A stretch of 64,000 bases of DNA from Litomosoides sigmodontis (taxonomy: Eukaryota; Nematoda; Chromadorea; Rhabditida; Onchocercidae), in contig OY718803.1 in assembly GCA_963070105.1 (NCBI GenBank), positions 2,896,507 through 2,960,506 on the forward strand. Direction: 5' to 3'. Each line of letters begins with the position of its first letter. The stretch's first letter is position 1. This document shows positions 1 to 12,595 of the stretch, piece by piece. The translations under genes were made by a program, and so were the position numbers. Under the pieces are notes generated by a model, which saw nothing but the letters and a program-made list of their open reading frames with translations, did no database searches and was not told the origin of the DNA.

Positions 1-15
1 GACAGAGAGAGAGAG

Positions 16-36
16 TGTGTGTGTGTGTGTGTGTGT
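16..36. repeat. (GT)n microsatellite
   Basis: An uninterrupted GT dinucleotide run preceded by a short AG run. It lies in non-coding sequence. Confidence 0.9.
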
Positions 37-1015
37 GAAATAGAGCATGGAAAGATAAGTGCAAAAAAGATGATGCTCTTTTGAATTGTACCTACCATTG
101 AGAAATTTTTTTAAAAAAAAAAAATAGAAAATGAAAGAAATGTGTGGTTGAACGAGATGGGAGAGGACAGGTTGAAATTTCAGACTAAGCGAACGGCGCT
201 GTGGCTATTGTAGATTTTGATTTTTAAATGGAGGAAAAAGAGGTTGAAGAAGTAATAGAGAAAAGAAAAAAATCGCAAAAATTCAATTAATTTAATTATC
301 ATAAAAATTAAACGTTTAGGAAAATATTGCAATTTACTTCTCACAAAAATTTTCACACCGAAAAATTTTCAACATAAATAAAGCATTCTATTTTTCTCTT
401 ATCTGAAATTTTTGTAGATCAAAGTCAGTTTCCTTTTTCTTTTTTTTTTATTTTATTTTGACAGTCCTCCTTTTATGGAATTGGAACCAGTTCCACCACT
501 TGCAATCAATTTTTCTCAAGAAAAAAAACGAGAGAGAGAGAGAGAGGGAAAGCAGAGGAGAGTAGAGGCTCGAAATCAAAAAAAAAAAGAGCAATAACCA
601 TCCATAGCTATCCATAAATGATAAATTGAAACTTGTTCTTCAGATGAGCGAAATAATGCCTAAATGATAATTTCACATTTTTTAAGAAATTTGAGGGGAA
701 TATTTATGCGTGAAAATGTTTACAGCTATAAGGATGAAATCCTTTACTATTTTTTTTCTTTCGTTCCCTCTCTCTTTCTCTCTTTCTTCCATTCCTTAAC
801 TTATTCTTCTCATTTATAACTTATAACTGACAATTTCCGTTTAAATTTTGCTCAAACAAATATACAAAGTCTATTTTTGTCACTTTGTTGTTTCCTTAGC
901 AATCAATTTGTACGAAATGGATGGGAAAAAATTGATTGAAAATCTTTTTCTTATTGTTCAATTTCCCCCTATATTTTCATCTTCTCCTTCCTTCCCTTCT
1001 TTTCTTCTCTCTCCC

Positions 1016-1018
<3 letters not shown>

Positions 1019-1047
<29 letters not shown>

Positions 1048-1048
1048 T
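1019..1048. repeat. (CT)n microsatellite in a pyrimidine tract
   Basis: About 14 CT units at the end of a longer C/T-rich strand segment starting near 975. An ORF of 84 codons runs across it, but its serine/leucine-rich content is simply the repeat translated. Confidence 0.9.
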
Positions 1049-3726
1049 TCCTATTTTTCAACAATTAAAGAAGAGAGGAGAATTTTTGCAATGTACAGAT
1101 AGAAAATGACGACATGACAGGTTGGTGATAGATTGCATACCGATATTTTTTGACGTGAAAATGGTCAGTTCTTAAATTTTCAGCTCACTTTTGCTAGAAA
1201 AAAAAAAGAGATGAAAGAAAAACACTTTTCTGCAAAAGCAAATATGTGAAAAAAAGCAAAAATAAACCCAAAACTTTTAGGCTCAAAAATGCTGATCTAA
1301 TGATCATGAATTGTGCAAGGTGTTTTTTTTTAAATTTTGAAAAACGATTGGAGGAATTCGTACATCAAATAAATACATTGCGATTTTTGTTCCAAACGGA
1401 CAACACCACATCACCAATGAATAAGAATTTATGTCTTCAATTTATTTCATTTGTAAAAATTAAATTTAAAAAGGAAAAAGAATGAATTATAGACATAAAA
1501 GAAAGTTATAATTTCTCAGTGACTAATGCTCGCAAGCAATTGATTTTAAAAGAACTGCATTTGTCATTGTTACGTTGTTCTTTTTTTTGAGCAAATTTTT
1601 TGGTATTTTCAATTTCAAATCACTGACAGGACTTTTCTGAAGTGCTAAATTTTGACCAAACAATGAAAATATCTATGATATTTGGAAAATTCAAACAACT
1701 AATTTCACCAATCTCACATTGGCATGTCATTGTAAAATTGTTTGTAAAAATTAACATTCGAATTTCAATTATCTCAACCGGAAATGAATGCCACCAGTTC
1801 TTGACTGAATTTTAATGGAATAAAATATTAACCAAAAGAGAATGTCGAAGCATAACAAGTGATCTGAGATTGAAATAATCGATTTGACTTTGAAAAATCA
1901 TTCTATTGAAAACAAATTATCATTAATTTTAATCTTAGCATTGAATTGATTGGTGAAACTTGAAAGGATGAAAATTTGTTAGCTGTTACAGTTTCCGAAA
2001 ATATTACATCTAATATTACAACTATTCATTATTTACAATTACCATTGTTATTAACTGTTTTGTTTCGTTATAACTGTTAAATATTGTTGTTATTGTTGGT
2101 ACGCACTATTACTGTTAATTGTTATTAACTATTATTTCCGTCACCTTTTTGGGTAACAAAAACGAATGAAATTGAAAAAATGCACAGGAAAGAGGTGTTG
2201 CAGATTGGAAGGGACATGAAATTGATTAGCTACATTCTACACCTATAAAATATTAGAAATTGGAATGGAAGTTTAACGAGCAATTTAACAAGTATAATGT
2301 GGTAAATGCAGACGAGGGAAAAGTAGATTTGTCCGCTGATAAATTGCTGAAACAGAGTGATGGTGAAATTGTGCAGAAAAGTAAGCAGAGTGTTGTGAGC
2401 TTGAAGAAGGATGGATTATTGTAAAGTTAAATGATTAAATATCATTTCTATCAGTAATTTAACACTGACTGCAATGACGCTCACCTTTCAACTGATCACC
2501 TAAAGCAAGCAAATAGTTGAAATTTTCATTTATTTTTCATCGCTATGCATTAAAATAGGTGATAAATTGCGCAAACGAACGATTTCATGAGAAAATTTCA
2601 AGTGAAATTTAGATTAAATTCGCAATACCGTAAAATGACATTTTGTAAATTGCTGTAATATGAAATGTGATGAGTGTGCATGCACTCACATCTCACAAGT
2701 TCGAATTGTATGTAATTTTGCAAATTAGTGACGCTTGCCCGTATGAAGTCGCATTGTCAGCCATTCCATTGTAACGCAGAGAATGCTGACAATGCTTGGA
2801 AATATTGTTTTGTCCCATCATTTGCTTCTTACTTTAAAAAATTATTTCATCCATCTATCGAATACTATGAGTGTTCAATCTTAGCATAAAATAAGAGTTT
2901 TTTTTAATTTTGAGACAATCTCAAGAAGGCAGACAGACATTCCGGAACCCGTCAGAACAAAAACATTAATTATCAATTCCCACCAAGTTGGCAGAAGGCG
3001 TAAACGATTACTACCCATTTTTAATGTCAGACGTTTCGAAATAAAAGATTCCGATCCAACGGAAACGTCTTACATTTACTATTAATTGTATCTCCTTCTC
3101 AACATGTACGATTGAGCCATTCTTCATTCATTTATTACTCAGTTTGCAACAAAACTTGTCGCCGTTTATTTAACCATGCTCATTACAACTGTTGCTTAAA
3201 ATAAATATCCGTCTAGTTCACTTTTCTCTTGCAAATTTTCTTTTCGAAAGAAAATTAGTAAGCCGCCTCCTCAAACATTTAGTGACGACGTATTTTTGGT
3301 TTCACTAGAATTTTCTTGGTTGCATATGGGCGTTTCCTGAAATTTTTTTTTGTCGACAACTGAAATATCAAAACATAAAAACGAGAGTACATATAAAGGC
3401 TAACCTCTTTGTGCCTTCGAAATTAAAAGTCTTCCATTTTTGGGCCTGTAATTCGGGAGAATTAAATCTACATAGTTTTCTTATATCAAAAGATGCATAA
3501 TTAAATTTATTTGTAAGCTGTTCATAGAAATTTTTTTGCAAAATTAAACAAGCTCTATGAAATAAATGGATTCCTCATATTAGTATACGGATTTCACTAT
3601 TTAATTTGTTGATCTATTCAGCTGAATTGGCTGCTTCAATAAAACTAAATACATCGATAATTAATTTGCTACTTCATTCATGTGTTAGCAATGCTTCTCA
3701 AAAGTGGGTCTCTTGAAATGTTTTAA

Positions 3727-6700
3727 TTAAGAGAGGAAAATTAATTGCTCTTTAGGCGGATTACGAAAATGCGTTTTTGACTGAAAACTCACTGTATTTA
3801 TATTCTGCTGCTGAGTTGGAGATACTGACCTGAAATAAAGTACTGAGATCGCTGGACCATCAATAAAGAGACTTATCGGAAAGTAAAAAAGTTGAACGGG
3901 AGTTTTCACTCACGGTATCAAATTTATGATATATGTTTGGGAAAGCTTTTTCAGTCCCACTGCAATATGCACGTGCCGAACGACTTTTTACAGTCATTTA
4001 TTAAATAAATTTACCTACTACATTCAAATCTTGTCTTACCGTACATTTACTAAATATATATAGACACCAACCTCTTTGCAGCAAGAAGTGCAATCTTTGG
4101 GAAAAATTCTTCATTTAGCATATTTAAATCGACGGTCGAAAGCGTAGCACTATTATGAAAATCTTCGTTATCTCTATAAAATGGAAATCAAGTAAATTGT
4201 AATATTTCAAATTCTCCATTGAAATCTTTCAGCTACAAACCATGGAATCGCAAATAGCTTTTATTTAAAATTAACTAACTCCTACAATGAAGCGAATGCT
4301 ATAAATTATAGAACAATAATAAAATAGGCAATAACTTACGAATTCAATAAGTCTTCCACATGATAATTTGTTATTTGCCTGCTATCAACTTGCTGTACTA
4401 TAGCCACATTTTCGGGCCATTCGTAAGTTTCCAAATCTTCCGGTATTGCTAAAGCAGTAATATTTCTTGTTAAGCAATTTAGAAGAGTTTTTTGATAGTC
4501 AAAAGCCAAAACCTCTGGAAGTCAAGCAGTAGATCTGATAAATCTTGTACTATGGCAATATTTGTCAAATTACAGCTAACGTTGAGACAAATAAGTAGTA
4601 AACACAAATGGTGGCAAAATACACCTTCAACTGGTTCTTCCAGAGTCGAAGAATCTAGTATCCTTTGCAAACTAAGGAGGATATCGTTTGAACATCCCGA
4701 TTCCGCCAGCTTATTTTTTAGCCGCACTAAAGGATGCTGTTCTGAATCAGCTGAAGACTGTAACTTCATTATAACAAATTTAACTGAACCCTGAAATATC
4801 AGCATTATAAAAATTGTAGAACATACAGTCAAAATTTTGCATTCAGAACAACGGAATATAAATTTAAAATGGTAGTCCTGGATGGCGGAAATTATTCAAT
4901 CTAGTTTTCACTTATCGTAGACTGTGACAGATACGTTATGTGAAAAGAAGTTTAAGAATAAACAGATACATTTTAATGTAATTAAATTCGAAACCTTCTC
5001 ATAGCTTACCCCTTCATTCACTTTTTTTAAAATATTTTCGAAAAGATCGATAAGATGGGTTGCCAACTCAAAAAGTAGTTTATCGATTGGTTCTGCCATC
5101 AAAAAACGATCGATGAAATTCGACAAAGCCTTTTCATTATTAATTAGAGTATTGTTAATCTGTAAAAAAATACAAACTCTGGACATTCAAAGAATGAACC
5201 ACTTTCTAATCAATTAAAAAATAATCATAAAAACTTGGGCAAGCAACATGCTCAATATTTCTGGTTAATATATTCTCATGAGAATCCCATAGATTCCGAA
5301 AAATATTGGTTAAAAACCTGTGCTTGGTTGCCCATGCAAATAATCCTCACTAATAATCCCATTGTCTGCCGGAACTATGTGAATCTTCATAACATGTGAA
5401 AAAGGAATTGCAGATGTTTTAAAAAAGTTGAAAATCTCACTACGGCACGACTAAATGACGAGGAACGTCCTATGCTGCAAATGCTTTCCATTGCTAGCAT
5501 CATTGTTTCTATGTTATGCTGCACATTTCCAAAATGTTCTATAAGACTTTCACATATTTCGATGTAGACATCACGAGGCAAACAATCCATTTTTCCATCG
5601 GTGTTACTTTCAATAACGCAAAGATTACGAAAGATTTTCTGAAAAGACACTACAAAATAACACACTGCCACAAAAAAAAACATGAAAACGATCATATATT
5701 TCCATTAAAATAAAACACTTCGTATGGTGCAAAGTAAAAAAGTAAAAGATCATAGTAAAAGAAAAAAATAAACGAAAAAGTAGAAGTGTAAAGTAAAAAA
5801 GTAAAAGAGCTTGTAGAAAAAAGTGTAAAGATGAAAGTTGAACAAAAGCTAAATCATATCTTTTGTCTCATTCGCTACATAAATATAGAATACATTTTTA
5901 ATAATTATAATGGAAACTCACAATGACGTATGTTTGGAATGAAACGTGAGGCAAAGTTTTTGGACTAGCCAATTTGAAGAACTTCAGCAAAGTAGTGATA
6001 TAAGTTTTGCGTTGAGAAACTATGACAATCATAGCATTTCGAAGAACAACTTCTCTGGAACAGGTGGCTAAGAATGCATAAAATGAAGCTGTCACATTAT
6101 CAACGGCATTGCCAAAACGAACATTTGATTCTTCTTCCACAACATCGTCATCGAAAGCATCAATAATGGCTGCATGTGCCGAAGACGTTAACATTCGTAA
6201 GCTTTGCTTTATAAGAATACTGAAATAAAAAAATTAATTGATGATTAAGACAAGGAGACGCAAAAATTTAGATGTAAAAATAATGAAAGCATATGAAAAT
6301 AAAATTAAACAGGAAAACAAAATAAATTACTAAATTTCAAAAACATATGTCAATAAAGCGCAAGGGTTTAAAGTAAAATAATCACAATTTTATGATCAGA
6401 CAAAATGTTCTAAAAAACTGAAGTTCGAATATAAACCAACAGATCTGTACATATGCATTGTATGTACATATATAATAACAAGTATTTTGAAAAAATTTTT
6501 CTTCAAGATCAATAACAATTTTCTTGATAGTATTTGTATGTAACAGCACTTACTCAACTAAGCGCAATGCACTACTTTGGGAACAACACGCCAAACGTTT
6601 CAACAGATCGAATAAACGTTGTTTCAACCGCTGTGAAGACGAAGTACCTAGCTGGAGATATAATAAATTAAACAAGTGACATTAATCAGAAGTTTCGCAA

Positions 6701-9700
6701 AAAAATTACCATAAAATTTTATAAATTCAATATATTTGAATTAAAAAATAACCATAATTGAGAACTGCAGCTGTTTTCTATTCTCTAGAATACAATTGCT
6801 CCATAATTTCTCCGTTGAAGTTATCTCCTGCATATTAATACCAACGATGTTTGACACTAAATCCGACGGGAGTGGGAATAATTGCAACAAAATATCCAAT
6901 GTGGCAAAGAAATTTGGAGGTTTATTAAAGCCACAATTCAAAAAAAGTTCCAAAAACGACTGCTGGCCAGTTTTTCGTCGATCTGATATGGTTGGGAAGA
7001 TAAATAATGCAAATGAATTTATAATGGTTCCTTTGATTGTGTGATCACTTGATGCTTCATCCATGCAACAGAGCGCATATGTCGTCAACAAAGTATCCAC
7101 AATCAGCTTGTCAGGCCTTTGATTTATAGTTTTCAAGGATGACAATGACTTGTGCATAATGCTCACTGCTGAACGAACAAACTGGCAATAAATGTATGAA
7201 TCACCGGTAAGTGCGGTACATCGATAACATATTCGTTTACTTTGTTGGGCATTTGCTACATTTAATACATTTGTAATTTTCTCTAATCCATCATCTTTAT
7301 AAAATTTTGCGTAGTAGTCGAAACGAATTTCGTCGGATAAAACATCAAATGATGTTGCATTTTCTGACTTATCCAAGACTGCATCAATTAGACGCAGAAG
7401 AGTTACTAATGCCAGCGGTGGATCGCCTTCCACATATTTCTCACTGTGATGAGTCAACCTCATTATGAGAAAATGCAGAGTATCTATATTCTCTCCAAGC
7501 GCTAATTCCTCTCGAAACGGTTCCAACCACTGTTTTAACGATGTTGCAGCTGAGATGAGATTACAGTCTATAAGTTTATTAATTTTTGGACCGTACTTTC
7601 TCCAAAATGCTCCACTGGACTGGTTTCGTGCTAATGCAAAGAGAATTTCACATAAATATCCATAAGTAGTAGTCTGTCTAAAGCGCGTTTTGATGTCATC
7701 ATCGACATTGCCTTCGCATGTTAATACTAATTTTTGGAGATCACATATGTGCAATAAATGTTTCAAGTTATCTCCAAATGATAAGGCAGAAATCATCGCA
7801 AGACGACCCTCCTCAACTAATAACATATGTAACATATTTTGCAGGATAGTTACACGTTCAGGTGCATCGATCATAGAAATACATCTGAAATTAATGAAGG
7901 AAAGCAATATTTTTGAAGTTAAATCCAAACAAAATCAATCAACTAAAGTAAAGTTCAAATGTATAAATAAAAAAACTTGATTTAATCTCAACAAAAAAAT
8001 TTAATGAATTAAAACTTACTTCTCATCAGCGGCAGCAAGCAAATCAATTAAAACAACTGCTCGTAATGCATAAGGTAGCACTAATGTTTCTTTGCTATCT
8101 TCCTCAAAAAAAAATTCCTTCAATCTATAGTTTTAAAAAACAATATAACATATTTAGATGAAACATAAGTGTAAATAAAGTTGCTTTTGTGAAACATTTT
8201 ATAAGATAGTGATGTGATTTCCTATTATCACAATCATAGAGGAGCCATAAAAATCAATTCTTCAAAAATTTTGATCTAAAAACATGTTGAAAAATTTGAA
8301 ATAACATATTCACAAGATAAAATGTAAAAGATAGATCGACAATGCTATGCACTACAGAATAAATTATCTGTCAAGAAAGTTGTTTGTTAGAACGGATGCA
8401 CTGCAAAAAATAGCTTTTTAAATCCAAAACGAATTTAGAGTAAAACAACTAGAATTACCGAAACTTGCTGTAATAATCGTCCGACTAATGATATCGTTCG
8501 TGTGCTCATGTATGAGAGAAAAACGGCTCCAGTGATATCAGTGCCGTCGAAATCGCATAACAAGCGGAGACAGCGAATTGCTAAATGCCTTATTCGCGCA
8601 TCCTGATTACATGATGTAGCAAGCACACAGATATGCGAAATTAAACAACTGAAAAAATATCCCTTTAAGTGCAAAAGAAAAAAAGCAAAAAGTATTAAAT
8701 AAAACTGACTCAAACTTTTTGATTGAATCATATCCTAAAATTTTAAGTAAAAGACAGTTTTGCAACAGTAACTGTGCATTTACAATCGTTCCCCTCAAAA
8801 CGATATTTCACTGAATATATCCATCGTCCGCAGTATGAAAGACAGAATTCGTCATTCGTTAACATGCTAGAACATAAAGGCAGCACACTGGAATGCAAAA
8901 CATAGTTGCTTCACATTCATTACCGATATATGTATGTAGCTTACTGGAGATTTTTTAAAGAAAATTGTAGTCCTCATCAGGTTATGGGAAATTTTCAAAT
9001 AATATAAAAATTGCTACCATCAATAGAATTCTTACTTCTTCACAATGGTTCGATGTGCAGCGCATGACATATGACTAAAGTCATTTCTTATTTTCGAAAA
9101 AAAATTGTTCAGGACGTTAAAGGATGAAAACAGCTGAGGAGTATTAATATCGACGTCACAACTTTCTTTTATAAAAAATCTTCGTGTACAGTTGATTATA
9201 ACATCACTGTTGTATTTAAACGCAAAATAACTTGCGATTTTTTGAAGCGTTTCTAACAAATCCAACGGAACATTCTGCAAAACATCCAAGTGTAACGGAA
9301 AAAAATGACAACTTATTTACTTATATATATCGTTAACTACATAACCAAATGTTACACTTTTCCGTAAAAATCATAATAAAAGTGGTCATAGCAAATCAAA
9401 TTAAAACAAAACGCTTTAAGCATACATCATCAATCGAATAGGATAAAAACAATTCTTCTGAAATAATAAATGAAAACCTCCGATTTCATGAAAAGATATA
9501 CGACTTGTTCATATGGTGTGTATTTATTTCCTTCGACTTCCGCTACCATGAATTTCCAAGAAGTAGATGGATGAAAAAGGATATCTAATAATGCCTGCGA
9601 GGCTTCGCATCTGATTGATGAGCAATACTGTTTAGAGGATATAATATCCATAATTTGATGCAGGTACCGGGGATCCTGAAAATAAATTTTTATCTTTTAC

Positions 9701-10805
9701 GATTTTTCTCACGTCCGAAATTTCATAAAACGTTCTCACAATCGATCTAAACAGTAATTGAAGGAACTAGATTAGATAGAAATAGTTAGCCCGGTCAGTC
9801 AAATAATTCAGAGCAATTAAGTAGGCATACACAAAATGTAAGGCCAAGATCCTTTTCATGCATTGCTGACAGCTGCTTGGTTAGACTGCAACCGACCATA
9901 ACCATCTGACTATTTCCTGCGTATGATGTGGAATGATTTGAACTCAGTCCAAATTCGACCCATCTCGCTAACTCAATATCCATTTCGTGTACCTTTTCTG
10001 CAACTTGTTTTAAATGCTAAAATTTGACGATAATCAACATGAAGACCGTTGAAAAACAACCATTCTTCCACACACATGGATGTTCATTGCTTGTTTACAA
10101 TTCTAAAAAAATTAAAATTTCAAATTTTGGGAATGTAATACAAGGATACAAATAAAATTAAAAAAAAACACATGCCTTCACTGGATGCAGCTTTGGTATA
10201 AATTCGTATACTACTTTGTATAGTAGGTAAAATAGTTTCCATAGAAATTATCCAATCGTCACTGGAATTTGATTGTTCTTAATAGAAAAACACGGACTAA
10301 CAACATCATGACATGTAATGAAAAGTTAATAGTACCACGATTAAAGCTAACTAAAATTAAGATAACTCAGAAAGGCTTACACAAGATCAGTGAGTGGTTT
10401 GGACCAAAACGATTCCAAAGCACCACAGAAAAGTTCGTACTCCAAGTCTGTCGGTTTCGTGTCTTCCACATCTTTCCATGGGTATTCCAAATGCTATATA
10501 TCAGTAATTTTATAATTAAATAAAAACTTTAATTTAAACAAAAGAGAAAAAATCAGGTAGAACATACTGCACAGACCAATTTTAAGATATTAAATCTTGC
10601 TTTCAATTCCACTAAAGAATCTGCCAGTTTTGCTAGGGAAACCGTCTAGTTCCTATCACCATTTCCATAACTTAACAACAAATAGGTAACTTACCTGAAT
10701 AACGACATCATCAATTTGCTGCAGAAGTGGCGAAAACAGCTCGTTATTAGCTGATATTTTTTCTGAATTTTCCATAAGTTCTACCGTATCTTTCGCCGTA
10801 ACCAT
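3727..10805 (-). CDS. Virilizer/VIRMA homologue, m6A writer accessory subunit
   Basis: Virilizer (VIRMA/KIAA1429) is the large scaffold of the nuclear m6A methyltransferase accessory complex (WTAP, HAKAI, ZC3H13). At least 16 exons are readable. The start at 10805 (exon 10695-10805) is the first ATG after an in-frame stop. The largest exon, 6753-7884, carries family landmarks in the right order: an EEGRLAMISAL-like helix, a YGYLCEIL helix, the K-x-WLEPF motif, and a PPNFFATLDILLQLFPLP stretch followed by KLW. Earlier exons (9478-9675, with YTPYEQVVYLFM) and later ones (4340-4450 and 4080-4170, with a VDLNMLNEEFF segment) match the VIRMA order. The product is about 1,200 residues against about 1,800 in human. 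The first exons align to the part of VIRMA after its acidic region, so the N-terminal VIR_N domain and the long RG-rich C-terminal tail were not found. Identity is strong; some exon edges are approximate. Confidence 0.85.
5729..5832. repeat. Degenerate AAAGTAAAAAAGTAAAAGA repeat in an intron
   Basis: Two clear copies of an 18-19 bp AG/T-rich unit, with decayed partial copies between them, lie in an intron of the VIRMA gene. It is purine-rich on the plus strand. No function is evident. Confidence 0.6.
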
Positions 10806-12595
10806 CTCCCGCTTATGTTTGACTTGTTTAACGAATCTTTTTCGGGTTGAACTTCGATATCGTTCTGTTTCTATACGTATGCATCTTCATATGATGCCAT
10901 CTATGTACGTGAATAAATGCATGGATGAACATCTGTTCAAAGAACTGCACACTGTAACACATGTGATAACGTGGATAACAACATTTTTTTTTTCATAAAG
11001 TGCGCAGATTACTTGTCCATTTTCACTATTAGCTGACTATTTGCTGAAAATGAACTGTCAACAGTGGCAAAACGTTAGATACGTACACGTGACAGCGTAA
11101 CCGATAACATTTAAACTACTACACAGCGCAGAGTAGAAGCATATAATGAAAGCTAAATAGGCTACTATTGTTTCCCATTTACCTAATTCTTCCTGAAAGA
11201 ATTAAAGCAAAGTAAAAAAAACTCATTAACCTATAAAGCTGAAAGAATAAGCTAAAAGATATGATAAAGTCTGGAATGCTACAGTATTTCAAAAATAATA
11301 ATGGTTTTCATAAGCAGGAAGTGAAGAATGAGGAACTTGTCGACAGAGTTGAAACAGAAACGAAGAAAAAAGAAGTGCTAGGAATGGCTTCTGTTTTAAG
11401 CACCTTAACTTACTACTTAGAGGATAATAAAGTTATACAGCCTTAACTTGAAGAAGTTTGGTACACATAACGGACAATATAATGCGCAGTCTGTACGTAA
11501 TATAACGGAGCATTGCAAATTAGCCACGCGTTAGACGTGTTAAAATTAGACTACACAGCACACGTAACGACAACAAATCGGTAGAAAGAAGAAGAATGGA
11601 GGAGAGACTGATGCAAAAAAGATAGATGAGATTTGTGAAGAATTTTCTCTTCCGTCATGCTATCACGCTCATCCTACTAGCTACACGCATGCAAAACTTC
11701 GTTAGTAAATCAGTAAACGATTTGAAAATTTTCACAACGTTCCGTTCAAGTGATATACACGTACAAATGCGTTAATATGAGGCTGGTGATTTTTGCGTTG
11801 TTCGACGATAAATAATCTCGTATCGGACGAGGGTGGCGAACGGCTGGGGGATGGGAGTGGAAGAGGGAGGGAGAAACAGTTGAAAATGCTCTAAAATTTG
11901 ATATGTACAAAATTGTGTTGGAGTATTTTAAGCTGTTATTGATCGTGCACTTTCACGATAAATTCACTGACACCTGTCAAGCCTCCAGTTTGGGATTAGT
12001 GACTTGGCATCATTCATCTGAAATGGAATTGGTGTAGCTTATATCTTTATTGTCTGGCAGTTACTAGCATTTTGTGAGTTACATAGGCGAATGAACGATT
12101 CACCGCCATTTATGATTTCATTGTGATGAATGAAAGAGCAATGGCTTAGTCTTGCTATGGCAGTGGGAACAATAGTGAGACTTTTTGACGGATTTCATAT
12201 ATCTTACTTAATCCTTTATGTAAAAAAAAACTGAAATTTAATTTTGCGCTTTTTTCACCAAATCTATTCTATCTGAGTTGGGTTGAATGAAAGGCTGCTT
12301 GGTCGCTGAATACTTCAGTGGTTGTTTGTCAAATATTTATAATAAGGAAGAAACATTAGCTCGAACTCTCTAGTGCTTTTGATCTTTTTTTCTTGAACTT
12401 TTTCTCTTTTTTTTACTTTACTCTTTTTATCTCTTTTTGCTTCTATTTTCGTTACTTTTATTTGTTTTAATCCATTAGGCGAATTGACTTAGATGGAACG
12501 GTTTGCGCATCGTGCAGTGACTTATTCGGAAATATCGGGAACGCATTAAAGCACTTGAATGATTTTAGATTTTATATTGGATTCGATAGCGATTG
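10806..12595. promoter_or_regulatory. Bidirectional intergenic region between VIRMA and MARCH6 genes
   Basis: The two genes start 1.8 kb apart on opposite strands, so this interval must carry both promoters and 5' UTRs. No convincing coding exon was found on either strand; the longest ORF is 61 codons and has no recognisable domain. A G-rich stretch lies around 11825-11875. I cannot point to a specific promoter motif. Confidence 0.5.

Larger units (their letters stand above)
1..3726. other. Non-coding stretch, no gene recognised
   Basis: The stretch left of the VIRMA gene holds short AT-rich ORFs with low-complexity content and no recognisable domain. It contains simple repeats: a GT run at about 16-36, AG runs near 530-550, and a C/T tract around 975-1048. 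Some of the right-hand part is probably 3' UTR of the minus-strand gene that stops at 3727. I see no RNA gene. Confidence 0.6.

Noticed and set aside
848..1485. Two short plus-strand ORFs
   Set aside because: One is a translated pyrimidine tract, the other is Lys/Asn/Phe-rich AT noise; neither shows splice or family support.
4492..7980. Plus-strand ORFs overlapping the VIRMA exons
   Set aside because: They are antisense shadows of the real minus-strand exons.
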